Shown here: in pieces, positions 16,725 through 25,869 of the stretch
Position numbering within the stretch: position 1 is the stretch's first letter
Layout: each line of letters opens with the position of its first letter
Virus record (IMG/VR): IMGVR_UViG_3300028024_000185
Span: 1 to 52,115 of that record
Source of the DNA: a virus
Length of the DNA stretch: 52,115 bases
Reading direction: 5' to 3' (one strand)
Notes under the pieces: generated by a model
The model's database searches: none
What the model saw: the letters and a program-made list of their open reading frames with translations, nothing else
What the model was told of the DNA's origin: nothing
Translations under genes and position numbers: made by a program

Positions 16725-17420
16725 TCACATGCAGGATTGGGCGAAGAGCGTGTCCGGGTTCAGCAGCAAGGTGTCTGGAAACTCGATATAGGATGCTGCT
16801 GATGAGGTAGTCTGGTGGTTGAACGTCGGATCTGTCGATCCGCCGTAGAAGAAGAACCCATTATGACTGGCCGCGTCGTCCTGGGTGAACTGCGCCCAAA
16901 CCTCGACAATGATGACGTCACCGGTTTGACATGTGACGGAACCGGCAGCAGGTTTGGTGTTCGACAGCATCTCATAGGTACCGGCGGTACTCTGCGGCTC
17001 GCCGCCGGTTGGCCTGGTATTGAAGAGGCTGGCCGTCGGCGTCGAGAGCCAGCCAACAAGAGATCCGGCCGACGGGCGCCAGACATAAGCCGCGATACAG
17101 GACGCCCAGAAGTTCGCTGCCAGCGCGTCTTCGCTATTGGCATCGCCAAAGTATTCCGTCACGCCGTAATTGAAATTGCGGATCGTCTGCGCTGCGAGCG
17201 GATCGGAGACGAAGGTCCGCAGATATGCGCTCTGCTGGCTCGCCGTCGCCGCCGTCGCGATGCTGACCTGCTTCACGCTGCTGTCGTGGCTCGTCAGCAT
17301 ACGCCGCATCGTCGCGGCGCCAGCATCGGTCACATCTGCGGTTACGCCGCTTTGCGTGCCACCAGGATATGCCCCTGTCGCCGTAACAAGGGCATCCTGG
17401 AAGTAGAACCTGGTCGGCAT
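16725..17420 (-). CDS. Phage virion protein after the tape measure gene
   Basis: A 231-residue protein, low in Lys and rich in Ala, Thr and Ser, with aromatic residues spread through it (YFGDANSED, VWRPSAG, FFFYGG). The start overlaps the tape measure stop by one base. Genes in this place usually encode distal-tail or tip-assembly proteins (gpM-like position). Sequence alone does not allow a firmer call. Confidence 0.6.
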   Translation of the reverse strand: MPTRFYFQDALVTATGAYPGGTQSGVTADVTDAGAATMRRMLTSHDSSVKQVSIATAATASQQSAYLRTFVSDPLAAQTIRNFNYGVTEYFGDANSEDALAANFWASCIAAYVWRPSAGSLVGWLSTPTASLFNTRPTGGEPQSTAGTYEMLSNTKPAAGSVTCQTGDVIIVEVWAQFTQDDAASHNGFFFYGGSTDPTFNHQTTSSAASYIEFPDTLLLNPDTLFAQSCM

Positions 17421-19423
17421 TACCGTCGGACCGAGGCCACGCGGTTGCTGCCGAAATTGGCTTTCAGCGCCTTGTCGAACGCGCCCGCGCCCAACTGCCG
17501 GTTGACGCTATCCCGAACCAGGATGTCGATCTGCTTCTGGCCATTAGGGCCGGTGGACTGCTGGGTCTGGATGTCCGCGCCGCTCTGCCGCTGATCGATG
17601 ATGTTGATGATCGGAGCGGCATTTGAGTTAGCAGCCATAAGGCGATTATTGGGGATGATCGTTCCGTTCGCCGACGGCGTCCAGATCTCTGGCCCTTGCT
17701 CGCCGACCAGAATGGGAACGCCACCAGATACGCTGCCGCCAGTGGCAAAGCCGCGCGGGCCGCCGCCAGACAAGGTCCCAGCCGGACTGCCACCAAATAG
17801 CCAATCCAGGATGCCGCCGCCGACACTGCTCAGCGTCGGTGCATTGCCACCCTCAAGCGCATTTTTCAGCGGATTGATGATGGAAAGCTTGATCAGCTCC
17901 TGTTCGATCTCGGATAGGACGCCGAGGGCGATTCCCTTCATATTATCGAAGGCATTGCCAGTCTGGACCGTGAACTGCGTGACGGCGGAGCCAATGCGAT
18001 CGATACCCTGGTCGAGGAAGCTAGTCAGTTCATGCGCCGCTTGCTCATTCTGCCGGGCCAGATCGGCTTCCACCTTCGCCTGCGCCTTGGCGGCTTCGGT
18101 GGATTTAGCCTGCGCCGCGGCCACGTCGTAATGGGCAGCGGCCAAATCCTTGACATGCTGCAGCTCCTGGGTGGTCAGGATCTCGGTATCGCGCAGGCCG
18201 GCCTGATAGTCCTTTTCCGCCGCTGCCTGGGCCTGCGAGATCGCTGTTTCGATTTCCCGCTGCTTGGTCAGGGCTTCGCGTTGCGCGCCGGTGGACCGCA
18301 GGAGATCGTTTTCCTCCTGCATCTTGTCGACTAGGTCGGACAAGGCCGAGGATTGCAGCGAAATGTCCTTAGTTTCCGCCGCCCTTCGGTGGGTATTATC
18401 GTTCGACGGAGCCGGTGGGCGGTAATAGTCAGAGCTGAAGTCCTGGCCCTGCTTGGCGAACGGGTCGAGATTATCACCACCAAATCGGAGCTCGGCGGCG
18501 ATCTCGCGCTGTTTCGCGATGACCTGCTTCTCGATCTCGGCTATCTGATCCAGGCGCTTCTGTGCGGCCTCCTGGGTGAATTGGAGGCTGGTGTCCGTGC
18601 CGGTGAAGCCGGCAAAGGCCGGGTTGTTATTGTCGATCGCCTGCTGCAGCGTGGCCTTGGCGGCATTGATCTTTGCCTGGGCCTCGGCAATTGCCGCGTC
18701 GGCCACACCCAGGCGGTAGCGTCGCTCGGCCTGCAGGGCGTCAATTGTCGGCTGGTTATCATCCCGCAGCTTCTTTGCGATCTCGTCGGCTTGGCGCAGC
18801 GATTCCGCGTAAGTATCGACTGCCTTGGATGCATCCTTTGCCGCGTCCTTTGTGTCCAGCAGCGAGGTCGCCAGGGCGCCGACCACGGCGCCAGCGGCGC
18901 CAACCACCGCGCCCCAGGGACCGAACATGCTGATAAGCTGGGTGCCCTGCTGAATGAGTGGCCTTAGGACGCCGCTGCCGGAGGAGACCTGTACCGCGAA
19001 ATCGCCGATCTGAAACCCGGCCTGTTGGATGGCGTTGCCGAGATTGCCGAAAGATGTGCGGCCGGCAGAACTGACCTGGGCAAACGCGTTTCCGCTCAGA
19101 TTGGCTTGCGCCCTGAGCCGCTCCATAGTCGCGGCGGCCTCGCCGGTCTTATCACCCAGGATCTCCGATGCCCTGGTAAGCTCCTTCTCGATATTTGCCA
19201 GCCGCTGTGAGGCGGCATAGGCCGGGTCAGACGCGGCCCGGTAGCGCTCCATAGTGCGAGCTGCTTGTTCAAGCGAACGGGTGGATTTGACGGCCTGATC
19301 CTGGACATCAGCCTCTGAATTAGCCAGCTTGTCCATGGCGGCGGAAATACGATCCGCAACTGCGGAAGCAGTGTCTTTGACGACCACCTCCGACACCACT
19401 TGCAGATTTGAAGCCGCGACCAT
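17420..19423 (-). CDS. Tail tape measure protein
   Basis: A 667-residue protein. It has an N-terminal coiled-coil region, a hydrophobic stretch at about 160-190 (MFGPWGAVVGAAGAVVGALATSLL), a long Ala/Gln/Glu-rich helical middle, and the C-terminal GFATGGSVSGGVPILVGEQGPE typical of tape measure proteins. The length suggests a tail of roughly 100 nm if the usual 0.15 nm per residue holds. Its ATG overlaps the stop of the frameshifted chaperone extension by one base. Confidence 0.9.
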   Translation of the reverse strand: MVAASNLQVVSEVVVKDTASAVADRISAAMDKLANSEADVQDQAVKSTRSLEQAARTMERYRAASDPAYAASQRLANIEKELTRASEILGDKTGEAAATMERLRAQANLSGNAFAQVSSAGRTSFGNLGNAIQQAGFQIGDFAVQVSSGSGVLRPLIQQGTQLISMFGPWGAVVGAAGAVVGALATSLLDTKDAAKDASKAVDTYAESLRQADEIAKKLRDDNQPTIDALQAERRYRLGVADAAIAEAQAKINAAKATLQQAIDNNNPAFAGFTGTDTSLQFTQEAAQKRLDQIAEIEKQVIAKQREIAAELRFGGDNLDPFAKQGQDFSSDYYRPPAPSNDNTHRRAAETKDISLQSSALSDLVDKMQEENDLLRSTGAQREALTKQREIETAISQAQAAAEKDYQAGLRDTEILTTQELQHVKDLAAAHYDVAAAQAKSTEAAKAQAKVEADLARQNEQAAHELTSFLDQGIDRIGSAVTQFTVQTGNAFDNMKGIALGVLSEIEQELIKLSIINPLKNALEGGNAPTLSSVGGGILDWLFGGSPAGTLSGGGPRGFATGGSVSGGVPILVGEQGPEIWTPSANGTIIPNNRLMAANSNAAPIINIIDQRQSGADIQTQQSTGPNGQKQIDILVRDSVNRQLGAGAFDKALKANFGSNRVASVRR

Positions 19424-19752
19424 TACGGAGACCTCTTATTGACATGCTCGAGATAGGCCCGGTCAGCGGCGCTGATCAGGCGGAAGAAATAGCGAAAATC
19501 GTGGAATCCGAAGCGATCGGCCGCGACGTCTATATCCGTGAGGCGCAGAGGCTTCAAAGCCCCGATCGCCGCATCGAAGTCCCGGCACGCATTCAGGATG
19601 TGAAATGCATCCCAGACCGGCCGGAGATCGAGCCGGAGCTCTGTGCGGGAAAGCAGGGCTTCTGGTATCGGATCACCTCGTTCCTTTGCGGCCCGGATGA
19701 TCCAGTCGTCATGCTGCCCGGCCGATAGATATTCGGTCAGGCAGCTGGTCAG
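19423..19752 (-). CDS. Tail assembly chaperone extension made by -1 frameshift (gpT-like)
   Basis: There is no independent start. The frame is entered from the upstream chaperone gene by a -1 slip at A AAA AAC (19752-19758), just before that gene's stop. It encodes 109 residues beginning LTSCLTEYLSAGQHDDW and ending YLEHVNKRSP, and stops exactly on the tape measure ATG. The long fused protein plus the short one are the standard gpG and gpGT pair, which in other phages recruits the tape measure. Codon use in this frame is like that of real genes here. Confidence 0.85.
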   Translation of the reverse strand: MTSCLTEYLSAGQHDDWIIRAAKERGDPIPEALLSRTELRLDLRPVWDAFHILNACRDFDAAIGALKPLRLTDIDVAADRFGFHDFRYFFRLISAADRAYLEHVNKRSP

Positions 19753-20144
19753 TTTTTTTCCGCGTCCGCCTCATCTTCGGCGCGAATGCGCGAGACATGG
19801 CCGGCCGCCCACTTGATCGCGTTCAGGAACGGGACGCGGTCCGGCTCCAGCGCCATTGCGCGGGCCTGGTCGACAGGGATATCAGTCCCGTCGGCGGCGG
19901 TATAATTGCGGAGGTCCATGAGGCAGACCTCGGCGACGCATTCGTTGAAGATGCGCTCCGCCGTTCCCTTATCCTTCTTCTCGGCAACCGACAGAGCGGC
20001 AAGCTTCTTTGCTTGCAGATCCTGGAACGCCGAGCAGTTGAAGCCGCGGGCCTGGATTTCCAGATCTTCACAGCCGGGGATGTTTTTGACCCACTCACCC
20101 GCCTCGATCGCGGCAGAATCGACCCTGAGATTGTTCGCTTTCAT
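19749..20144 (-). CDS. Tail assembly chaperone (gpG-like)
   Basis: A 131-residue acidic helical protein. It ends EADAEKN at 19749, where the last codons GAA AAA AAC precede TGA. These codons form the canonical slippery heptamer A AAA AAC, so a fraction of ribosomes should shift and make a product about 109 residues longer. Position between tail tube and tape measure is diagnostic. In-frame termination gives the short form. Confidence 0.85.
   Translation of the reverse strand: MKANNLRVDSAAIEAGEWVKNIPGCEDLEIQARGFNCSAFQDLQAKKLAALSVAEKKDKGTAERIFNECVAEVCLMDLRNYTAADGTDIPVDQARAMALEPDRVPFLNAIKWAAGHVSRIRAEDEADAEKN
19752..19758 (-). promoter_or_regulatory. A AAA AAC slippery site for programmed -1 frameshift
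   Basis: The plus-strand bases GTTTTTT read on the minus strand as AAAAAAC, with zero-frame codons AAA and AAC followed at once by TGA. A stop right after the slippery codons is common at efficient sites. The new frame is open for 109 codons and ends on the next gene's start. Confidence 0.85.
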
Positions 20145-20152
20145 GGGAAACC

Positions 20153-21616
20153 TTATTCGACATACGGATAGCGGCTGACCTGGGCTGTATAGCCCAGCGT
20201 CGGATGCATCAGGCCCTGGTACTTCGCCGGGAGCATGACATCCTGGTTTTTGCCGGAGACAGAGGGCGAACCGTCGGAATATTTCGTCCGCGGCACATCG
20301 AACAGGATTGTCTGTCCATTCGCATCTGACCGTGCGACGCGGATGGCCATGGCAGATGCGGTATTGGCGAGGATTGCTGAATAGATCGACGTGTCGCCGA
20401 AATAGACATTCCAGTCACCGGTGACGTCTACCTCACCGGAACCGATGCTGGCAGCACCAAGGATCCCTACCGCCGTCCGCTGGCGCAGGTTGCGCTTGAT
20501 GCTGAGCGATGCCGTTTTGACATAGCTCGGGCCGGCGACGGCGACACCGCCCAGGGTGATCTGGCCGACATTCGCCGAGGTGTTGATGACGGCATTGGTC
20601 GGAGCCGCGATATCCGTGGCGCCCGATTGTCGCGTCGTGCCGATCTGCGCATCCTTGCCAAGGAACGTCGTTTCGACGGTGACGATCTTCTCCGCATCAA
20701 AGGTGAAGACCATCTCGTCGATTTCCTGCCCGCGGAAATACTCGTAAGCCGGCGATGCGAGGTCCTGGTACTGGCGCTCGATCGTATAGGAATATTCCGT
20801 CGTGCCGTTGCGGATATAGTCACCGGTGAAGACGCGAATCGTCTTGCCGGTACCGGTGTCATCGGTGAGCCCGGCCGGAACGACATCGAACACGATGGCA
20901 TGGGCGGCGATGCTGGCGATGCGGTACCAGTCGTTATTCGCCGCGGTCGCAAACTTGTTGCCGGCCGCTGAGCCACCGATCTTGACCCATTCCCCGGCAA
21001 CAAGTCCGAGCGTGGTGAAATCGAGCGAGGTCGAGGCGAGGGTTTTCGTTGCGGCGGTCAGCGTCAGGTCACCGGAGGCGCCCTGGAAGCCGATCACCTG
21101 CAACTGCGCGCCAGCCGGCGGCGCCGTCTCCGCGGTCAGTCCCAGGGTCGTACCGACCACGGTCGTTCCAGTCGAGCTGGCGACGGGGAAGATCTGATTG
21201 TTGGCCGAGTTGGTGAACCCTGTTGCACGGCACAGCATATTGGCCTTGAATGCAGCGCCACCAGAGGTCACTGCGTAGGTATTCGCGGTCGTGCCGGCGT
21301 CGGTGATATTGGAATCCGCGGTGACGTTCAGGATTTTCGGCTTGGCGACCCAGGCCGAGCGCATCGCGCCCTGCAGCAGCGTATCGCAGGCGCCGTAGCT
21401 GAGTTCCTGCCCCACCGGGCCGCCGGCTTCCTCACCAACCAGGATCAGGTCCGTCACCTGCCCGTCGGCGCGGATCTCATCCGACGTGACGGTCTTCGGC
21501 GTGAACTTCAGGCCGCTGCTGGTGACCCGCAGGGTCTCGAAGGCTGGATTGGCCGGGATCGTGCCGAACGCGGATTCTGCAACGATACCCAGCTGGGTAC
21601 GATTGGTGTCACCCAT
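20153..21616 (-). CDS. Major tail tube protein
   Basis: A 487-residue protein beginning MGDTNRTQLGIVAESAFGTIPANPAFETLR. This start is common to the tail tube protein class whose members fold as a beta-barrel ring, often with inserted immunoglobulin-like domains. It is much longer than a minimal tube protein, so the middle (about 110-260) is likely such an inserted domain exposed on the tail surface. It precedes the chaperone genes, as in most siphoviruses. Confidence 0.8.
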   Translation of the reverse strand: MGDTNRTQLGIVAESAFGTIPANPAFETLRVTSSGLKFTPKTVTSDEIRADGQVTDLILVGEEAGGPVGQELSYGACDTLLQGAMRSAWVAKPKILNVTADSNITDAGTTANTYAVTSGGAAFKANMLCRATGFTNSANNQIFPVASSTGTTVVGTTLGLTAETAPPAGAQLQVIGFQGASGDLTLTAATKTLASTSLDFTTLGLVAGEWVKIGGSAAGNKFATAANNDWYRIASIAAHAIVFDVVPAGLTDDTGTGKTIRVFTGDYIRNGTTEYSYTIERQYQDLASPAYEYFRGQEIDEMVFTFDAEKIVTVETTFLGKDAQIGTTRQSGATDIAAPTNAVINTSANVGQITLGGVAVAGPSYVKTASLSIKRNLRQRTAVGILGAASIGSGEVDVTGDWNVYFGDTSIYSAILANTASAMAIRVARSDANGQTILFDVPRTKYSDGSPSVSGKNQDVMLPAKYQGLMHPTLGYTAQVSRYPYVE

Positions 21617-21678
21617 CTGAAGGCTCCATCTGTGGGATGCGGCGTCGTCCGACGCGGCGGGCCTTGCCTAAGGGCCGG

Positions 21679-22089
21679 TTAGGCTAAAAGGTCATATTTG
21701 TAGGGCGTTGCGAAACTGACGCCAAACCAGTTTCCGTTCGGCCCCGTGTCTTCCTGGGGTGGATACGGCGCCCAACAGTCGACACCGCTGAAGCTCTTGC
21801 CGCGGAAAATCGCGGCGATCGTCGCAGCCATGTCGCGCGCAGCCTGCTCGCCCGTCTGGGACGGGACAAAGACATGAATCATGAAGACCGCAAGATCTCG
21901 GAACAGATTGCTCCCCGGCGAGCCGATCGTGATCTGCGCAGCCGTGCCGCCCGGGAACTCGAGGACGACAAACGGGCCGTCGTTGGCATCCGGATCAGCG
22001 GCCGGATCGTTCGCGGTTCGGATCGGCGCAGCAGTGAACTGCGCCCGAAGCCTTGCCTCGATCACTGCCGCCGGCGCTGCACTTGCCAT
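21679..22089 (-). CDS. Tail terminator-like protein
   Basis: A 136-residue protein of mixed alpha/beta pattern: an N-terminal helix (VIEARLRAQF), then VVLEFPGG, FMIHVFVPS and a helix (AARDMAATIAAIFRGKSF). Size and order, between the gp10-like gene and the tail tube gene, fit a tail terminator (gpU-like). The start overlaps the upstream gene by one base. Confidence 0.7.
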   Translation of the reverse strand: MASAAPAAVIEARLRAQFTAAPIRTANDPAADPDANDGPFVVLEFPGGTAAQITIGSPGSNLFRDLAVFMIHVFVPSQTGEQAARDMAATIAAIFRGKSFSGVDCWAPYPPQEDTGPNGNWFGVSFATPYKYDLLA

Positions 22090-22823
22090 TATCGAACCTT
22101 GATGGTCATCGTCGGCCAGCGCTGAGCTGACCGGTTATAGGCCTTCGCGGCGCCGTGTGCGGCGACGCTGCCGACAAACCGCCCCTTCCCGCCTCGGACC
22201 GCAACAGAGCGGCGGCGCGTCGGATCGTTCATTGGGTCGATCAATTGGCCGTCGCCAGAATCAGCACCGATGAACCCGCGATAGGTGAATAGGATCTGCA
22301 GGATATTGCCGTATTGGGCCCGCAGGGCTGTCGTCGCGATCTCTACCACGCCATTTGGTGCCTGATTCGACCAGCCGCGCTCGACCCGGCGAGAATACGG
22401 GACCATATTCACGATCTCGACTTCGTCTGCATCCGTAAGCTCGATTGGACCGGCTTCTTTGCTGGCATCTCGCTCGGTACCGTTCACGAAGAGGCGGAAC
22501 GAATGCTGATACCGTCCGGTGAGAACCGGTGAAAGCTCCATCAAGATCCGGAACGCGTCATCCACAGCCGCTTGAAGAGATGCTGATCCCACCTTGAACA
22601 GATAGACGATCGTGCCACCCTCTTTCACACGATCTGGGGAAACCCCAGCTTTGCCGTCGACGACGGTGTCATATTCCGCCGGTCGGCCCAGCACCTCGGT
22701 GTTCTGCCTGTCGGCCGTGGCAAAACTCTCTTCTGCCAGCTGGATCAGCGCCTGCCGGCGCGCCTCGCCGACCTGGTCGGTGAACAGCTGGACCTGGCGG
22801 GCAAAGGCGGTGTTGCGAGCCAT
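22089..22823 (-). CDS. HK97 gp10-like head-tail or tail completion protein
   Basis: A 244-residue protein with a conserved-looking core: an early helix, SPVLTGRYQHSFRLFVNG, and later NMVPYSRRVERGWSNQAPNGVVEIA, which resembles the SPvdTGrlr ... yar.vEyG pattern of gp10-like proteins. The neighbouring gene order (closure, gp10-like, terminator, tube) supports the call. It is longer than usual gp10 proteins. Confidence 0.7.
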   Translation of the reverse strand: MARNTAFARQVQLFTDQVGEARRQALIQLAEESFATADRQNTEVLGRPAEYDTVVDGKAGVSPDRVKEGGTIVYLFKVGSASLQAAVDDAFRILMELSPVLTGRYQHSFRLFVNGTERDASKEAGPIELTDADEVEIVNMVPYSRRVERGWSNQAPNGVVEIATTALRAQYGNILQILFTYRGFIGADSGDGQLIDPMNDPTRRRSVAVRGGKGRFVGSVAAHGAAKAYNRSAQRWPTMTIKVR

Positions 22824-23164
22824 CAGCCGCGGACCTGCAGATTGATCCGCACCAGTCGGTTATTCATCGACACGGCGTCGACAGCCTCGATATTCTTCAC
22901 GGCACCGCCGATGATGCATTTGTCGTTCCGGCGCGGCGGCCAGGGCCATTGCCTGCCCACCATTTCCGTGGGGGAGAGGATGACCTTTGTGTCGCCCTGG
23001 ACAATGCCGCCGAGCAGCTCGGCCGGCTGATAGCCCGACACCATGGCACGGCAGGCAACCTCGAGCGGTATCTGCTGGGTACCGGCCGGCCGCCGCAGGA
23101 TCACATCCTCGCCATGCTGGCGCAGCTGGCCATCCAGCATTGATATCGCGGTCTCAGGGCTCAT
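22823..23164 (-). CDS. Head closure / head-tail joining protein
   Basis: A 113-residue beta-rich protein. It contains VILRRPAGTQQ and KVILSPTEM, the short strands seen in head-tail stoppers, and ends NNRLVRINLQVRG. Its start is within 4 bases of the end of the 23161-23586 gene. Function is taken mainly from gene order. Confidence 0.65.
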   Translation of the reverse strand: MSPETAISMLDGQLRQHGEDVILRRPAGTQQIPLEVACRAMVSGYQPAELLGGIVQGDTKVILSPTEMVGRQWPWPPRRNDKCIIGGAVKNIEAVDAVSMNNRLVRINLQVRG

Positions 23165-23586
23165 CGCACCGAGGCTCGGGCGCTTAGAACGGTGTTGGCG
23201 TAGGTCCCAGTGCTGACGGCTTTCACGCGGAGGCGGTCACCTAGGACACCATCCAGACTGGTATCGTCCGGCAGCGCGCCATCGGTCGGCTGAGCTTGCG
23301 TCGTCTTCGGCGTCAGGCCGGAGAGATTGATGACTTCGGTCTCACTTGCCGTTCCGAACAGGGCGCAGGCGATATCGATCCAAGTCGTTCCCTGATCCAG
23401 CGAGGTCTGGACATAGGCCCTGACCGTCGTTCCACCAGTGCCATAGGCCAGCCGAAGCTGGAGGCTGACAGCCGTCATGCCGTCGAGATTGTCAATGACG
23501 TCGCAGACCGTGGTTCCGGCCGTCGTGACCGCGATGTCGCTCGAGCCATTTAGCTGGGTGAGCGAATAGATGCCTGGATTATTCAT
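23161..23586 (-). CDS. Phage virion protein, unknown
   Basis: A 141-residue protein starting MNNPGIYSLTQLNGSSDIAVT. It is almost all beta-like and Thr/Ser/Val-rich with a TSLDQGTTWIDIACALFG segment, a pattern that recurs in small phage proteins measuring a difference from background, as in the damaged gene at 3720-4006 (RSFDDGATWKTV). The ATG overlaps the connector stop by one base. In-frame sequence upstream is rejected since it lies inside that gene. Confidence 0.65.
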   Translation of the reverse strand: MNNPGIYSLTQLNGSSDIAVTTAGTTVCDVIDNLDGMTAVSLQLRLAYGTGGTTVRAYVQTSLDQGTTWIDIACALFGTASETEVINLSGLTPKTTQAQPTDGALPDDTSLDGVLGDRLRVKAVSTGTYANTVLSARASVR

Positions 23587-24218
23587 CAGACAGCGATCCT
23601 TCGGTATGGCTCGATCAGCGACGTGATCTCCACCGGCATGATGCTCATGTCCATGGCGCCGCGCACGTAATAGGAGGCCGACCCGACCCCATCGATGGTC
23701 TCTTCTTTCACCAGCGGATCGCGCGACCGCGAGAAATACATGAGCTTGGTCAGCATGAGGCAGGCACGCTCGATATCCTCTGGAAGATCTCGAGATGGAT
23801 TGCCAGGCAAGACATAACCGGCTGTATAGGCCACGATGATCTTGGATGCCGTCCAGCACGACAGGCTATCGCCTGACAGTCGCCGGATGATTCCGGTCTC
23901 CGGATCAGCCTCCCAATTGCTGCCGGCGACAGCAACACCGTCCTCCGTCAGGGACGCAATCGACGTGCACGGAAACCGCGACAGGATGATTGATTCCGCA
24001 GGCCGCCAGGAACCGCGCCGAAACACCTCAGAGACGACTTCTTGAGCAAATACCCGGTCGCAATAACTGGAGATGATTCGGCTGGAATCGGCGATCAGAG
24101 CATCAATTCCTGCGTTATCAGAGTTAGATGTCACACCAAGCTCCGATTTCACTCGGTCACGCGTCGTCAAGCTCTTCGTTGTGGCCGGCGTTACGACGGT
24201 GATCAGTGAGCTATACAT
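23586..24218 (-). CDS. Head-tail connector protein (gp6-like)
   Basis: A 210-residue protein with TTRDRVKSELGVTSNSDNAGIDALIADSSRIISSYCDRVF near the start, the helical pattern of gp6/gp15-type adaptor proteins that bind the portal. The ATG at 24218 overlaps the preceding stop by one base, so the longer in-frame start at 24449 is not used. Its later part includes IIVAYTAGY, another frequent feature of this family. Confidence 0.8.
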   Translation of the reverse strand: MYSSLITVVTPATTKSLTTRDRVKSELGVTSNSDNAGIDALIADSSRIISSYCDRVFAQEVVSEVFRRGSWRPAESIILSRFPCTSIASLTEDGVAVAGSNWEADPETGIIRRLSGDSLSCWTASKIIVAYTAGYVLPGNPSRDLPEDIERACLMLTKLMYFSRSRDPLVKEETIDGVGSASYYVRGAMDMSIMPVEITSLIEPYRRIAV

Positions 24219-24412
24219 TATCGCCGCGTCAGCTTGAGTTTTTGCCGCATGGACCGATCCACCGGCGCGGTCATCGCGACATTTTCGATTTCTCCCTTGA
24301 CCTCTTCGGCGATGCCGCGGTCGATCAGGGTGCGGGCGGAACCGGCCGGCATATCCGTAAAGACACGCCCCTTGGAATATTGCCCCCAGGGCTTCAGGAG
24401 GTGGATTTTCAT
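24218..24412 (-). CDS. Small head-cluster protein
   Basis: A 64-residue protein beginning MKIHLLKPWGQYSKGRVFTDMPAGSARTLIDRGIAEE. The pattern (short strands and a Gly-x-Ala helix end) is common in small proteins encoded between capsid and connector genes in alphaproteobacterial phages. ATG 24412 overlaps the fusion gene stop in ATGA and has GAGGAAG before it. Function is unknown. Confidence 0.7.
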   Translation of the reverse strand: MKIHLLKPWGQYSKGRVFTDMPAGSARTLIDRGIAEEVKGEIENVAMTAPVDRSMRQKLKLTRR

Positions 24413-25869
24413 GCGCGCTTCCTCCCCTGGTCGGCGGGGTGTTTTCCATGATCGTAGGCGGCCTCGACTTCCTCGGCCGTCGGCCATTCGCTTTCGGGTC
24501 GCGGGGTTTTCGTCACCTCGAACCGTTCCGTTTCTGGGTTAAAAGCGATGTTGAGCTTTATCGTGTCGTAGCCGTAGATGTGCGCCTCGTCCGAAGCGCT
24601 GTCCTCATAGGAGTCCATGAGGCTGGTCTTCGGTGGCAGCCGGATCGCGATGTCGCGCTCCTGCGCCCGGCCAAGCCAATACTCGACACAGGCACGGCCC
24701 TTCTCGCTCTTGTGTGCGTTGGGATAGGTGAAATCGAAGCCCCAAAGAGAAATCTCCTTGGGCTCCAGATAGATCGCATAGGCCAGTGCCGCGGCGCCGG
24801 TGCCGTTGAAATAGCCGCCGCCGAACTTGTTCAGAACATCCTCAAGCGGGAATTCTTCCATGTGCGGGTAGTCTGGATGTGCCCGGGACGTGATGACGCG
24901 GCCTCGGTATTCCCGCAGCCACTCGACGATGCCGGCGACATGCCCCTCGGGCTCGGCGGCTGCCCGGCGCTCCTGGATCCGGATGTCGTCCATGTGGAAG
25001 ACCAGATCGCAATCGATCACGCTGCCCATGGCATTGATGCCGATCACGAAATCGGCGAACCGCTTCCGATTGCCTTCCTTCTTCGCCGCATCCAAATAGA
25101 AGGCCGAGGTCGGACCGAAGGCGACAATCGCGATGTGTTGCGGGCTTGCTGCCCGCTTCTCTGCGGTTCCGAAGACCTCTTGTGGATCAGGAACCACATC
25201 GGCAAAGGCTTCCGATACAATCTCTTCCAGCATCGGCCGGGCCTTATCTGCTAGGCCGTTTGCCCGCTCACAGACCGCGATCAATGTCCGACCGTTGCAG
25301 TCGCGCTCGACATCGGATTCTGGTCCAGCCTGGCCCCACCATTCTGTGACATGCCAGCCGGCGCCGTTGAGCAGCGCCTCGAATTCGGCCTTCGTATAAT
25401 GGCGATGGTGGAACTTGTAGCCGATGAACGGCAAGACGTCTTCGTTCGGGACGCTGGCGATAAGGCGGCGAGCTGCATGTCTTACCGCCTTGAGCATTGG
25501 CAGCGGATCGGCAACATGCTCGATCATTTCGAAGCAGGTCGCCGTGTGGAATTCGCCATCGTCGCGTCCGGAGAGCCAGGTCCAATCCGACGGCTCCCAA
25601 AAAACCATCCGATGGCGAAAATGTTGCCGGCCAAACTCGATAGACTCAGAGCTGTGGTCCAGCGCCCATACGCGGCGTTCAAGCCTTGATGCCAGGATAT
25701 TGGCACCGTATCCGATGCCGCAGCCTACATCCACGAAACGAAACACATGCGCAAGGTCCTGATCTCGGAGGCGCACCGCGGCCCATTCATACCGGGCGAC
25801 GTGATCACGACGGATATCTTCGATCTTGTCGGCGACTTGGCGCTCGCCGCTACGCAGTGACAAATCCAT
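24409..25869 (-). CDS. Fusion of class I methyltransferase and glycosyltransferase-like (DUF115-type) domain
   Basis: A 486-residue protein. Residues 40-240 form an SAM-dependent methyltransferase: motif I VDVGCGIGYG (46-55), an acidic DHSSES (71-76) and CFEMIEHVADPLPML, the pattern of UbiE/COQ5-like enzymes. From about 240 a second domain begins (HIAIVAFGPTSAFYL), with FADFVIGINAMG, CDLVFHMDD and SLWGFDFTYPNA. These match the DUF115/sialyltransferase-like fold as far as I can tell by eye. Placed between capsid and connector genes, it may modify a virion glycan or a nucleotide sugar. This is inference. Confidence 0.7.
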   Translation of the reverse strand: MDLSLRSGERQVADKIEDIRRDHVARYEWAAVRLRDQDLAHVFRFVDVGCGIGYGANILASRLERRVWALDHSSESIEFGRQHFRHRMVFWEPSDWTWLSGRDDGEFHTATCFEMIEHVADPLPMLKAVRHAARRLIASVPNEDVLPFIGYKFHHRHYTKAEFEALLNGAGWHVTEWWGQAGPESDVERDCNGRTLIAVCERANGLADKARPMLEEIVSEAFADVVPDPQEVFGTAEKRAASPQHIAIVAFGPTSAFYLDAAKKEGNRKRFADFVIGINAMGSVIDCDLVFHMDDIRIQERRAAAEPEGHVAGIVEWLREYRGRVITSRAHPDYPHMEEFPLEDVLNKFGGGYFNGTGAAALAYAIYLEPKEISLWGFDFTYPNAHKSEKGRACVEYWLGRAQERDIAIRLPPKTSLMDSYEDSASDEAHIYGYDTIKLNIAFNPETERFEVTKTPRPESEWPTAEEVEAAYDHGKHPADQGRKRA

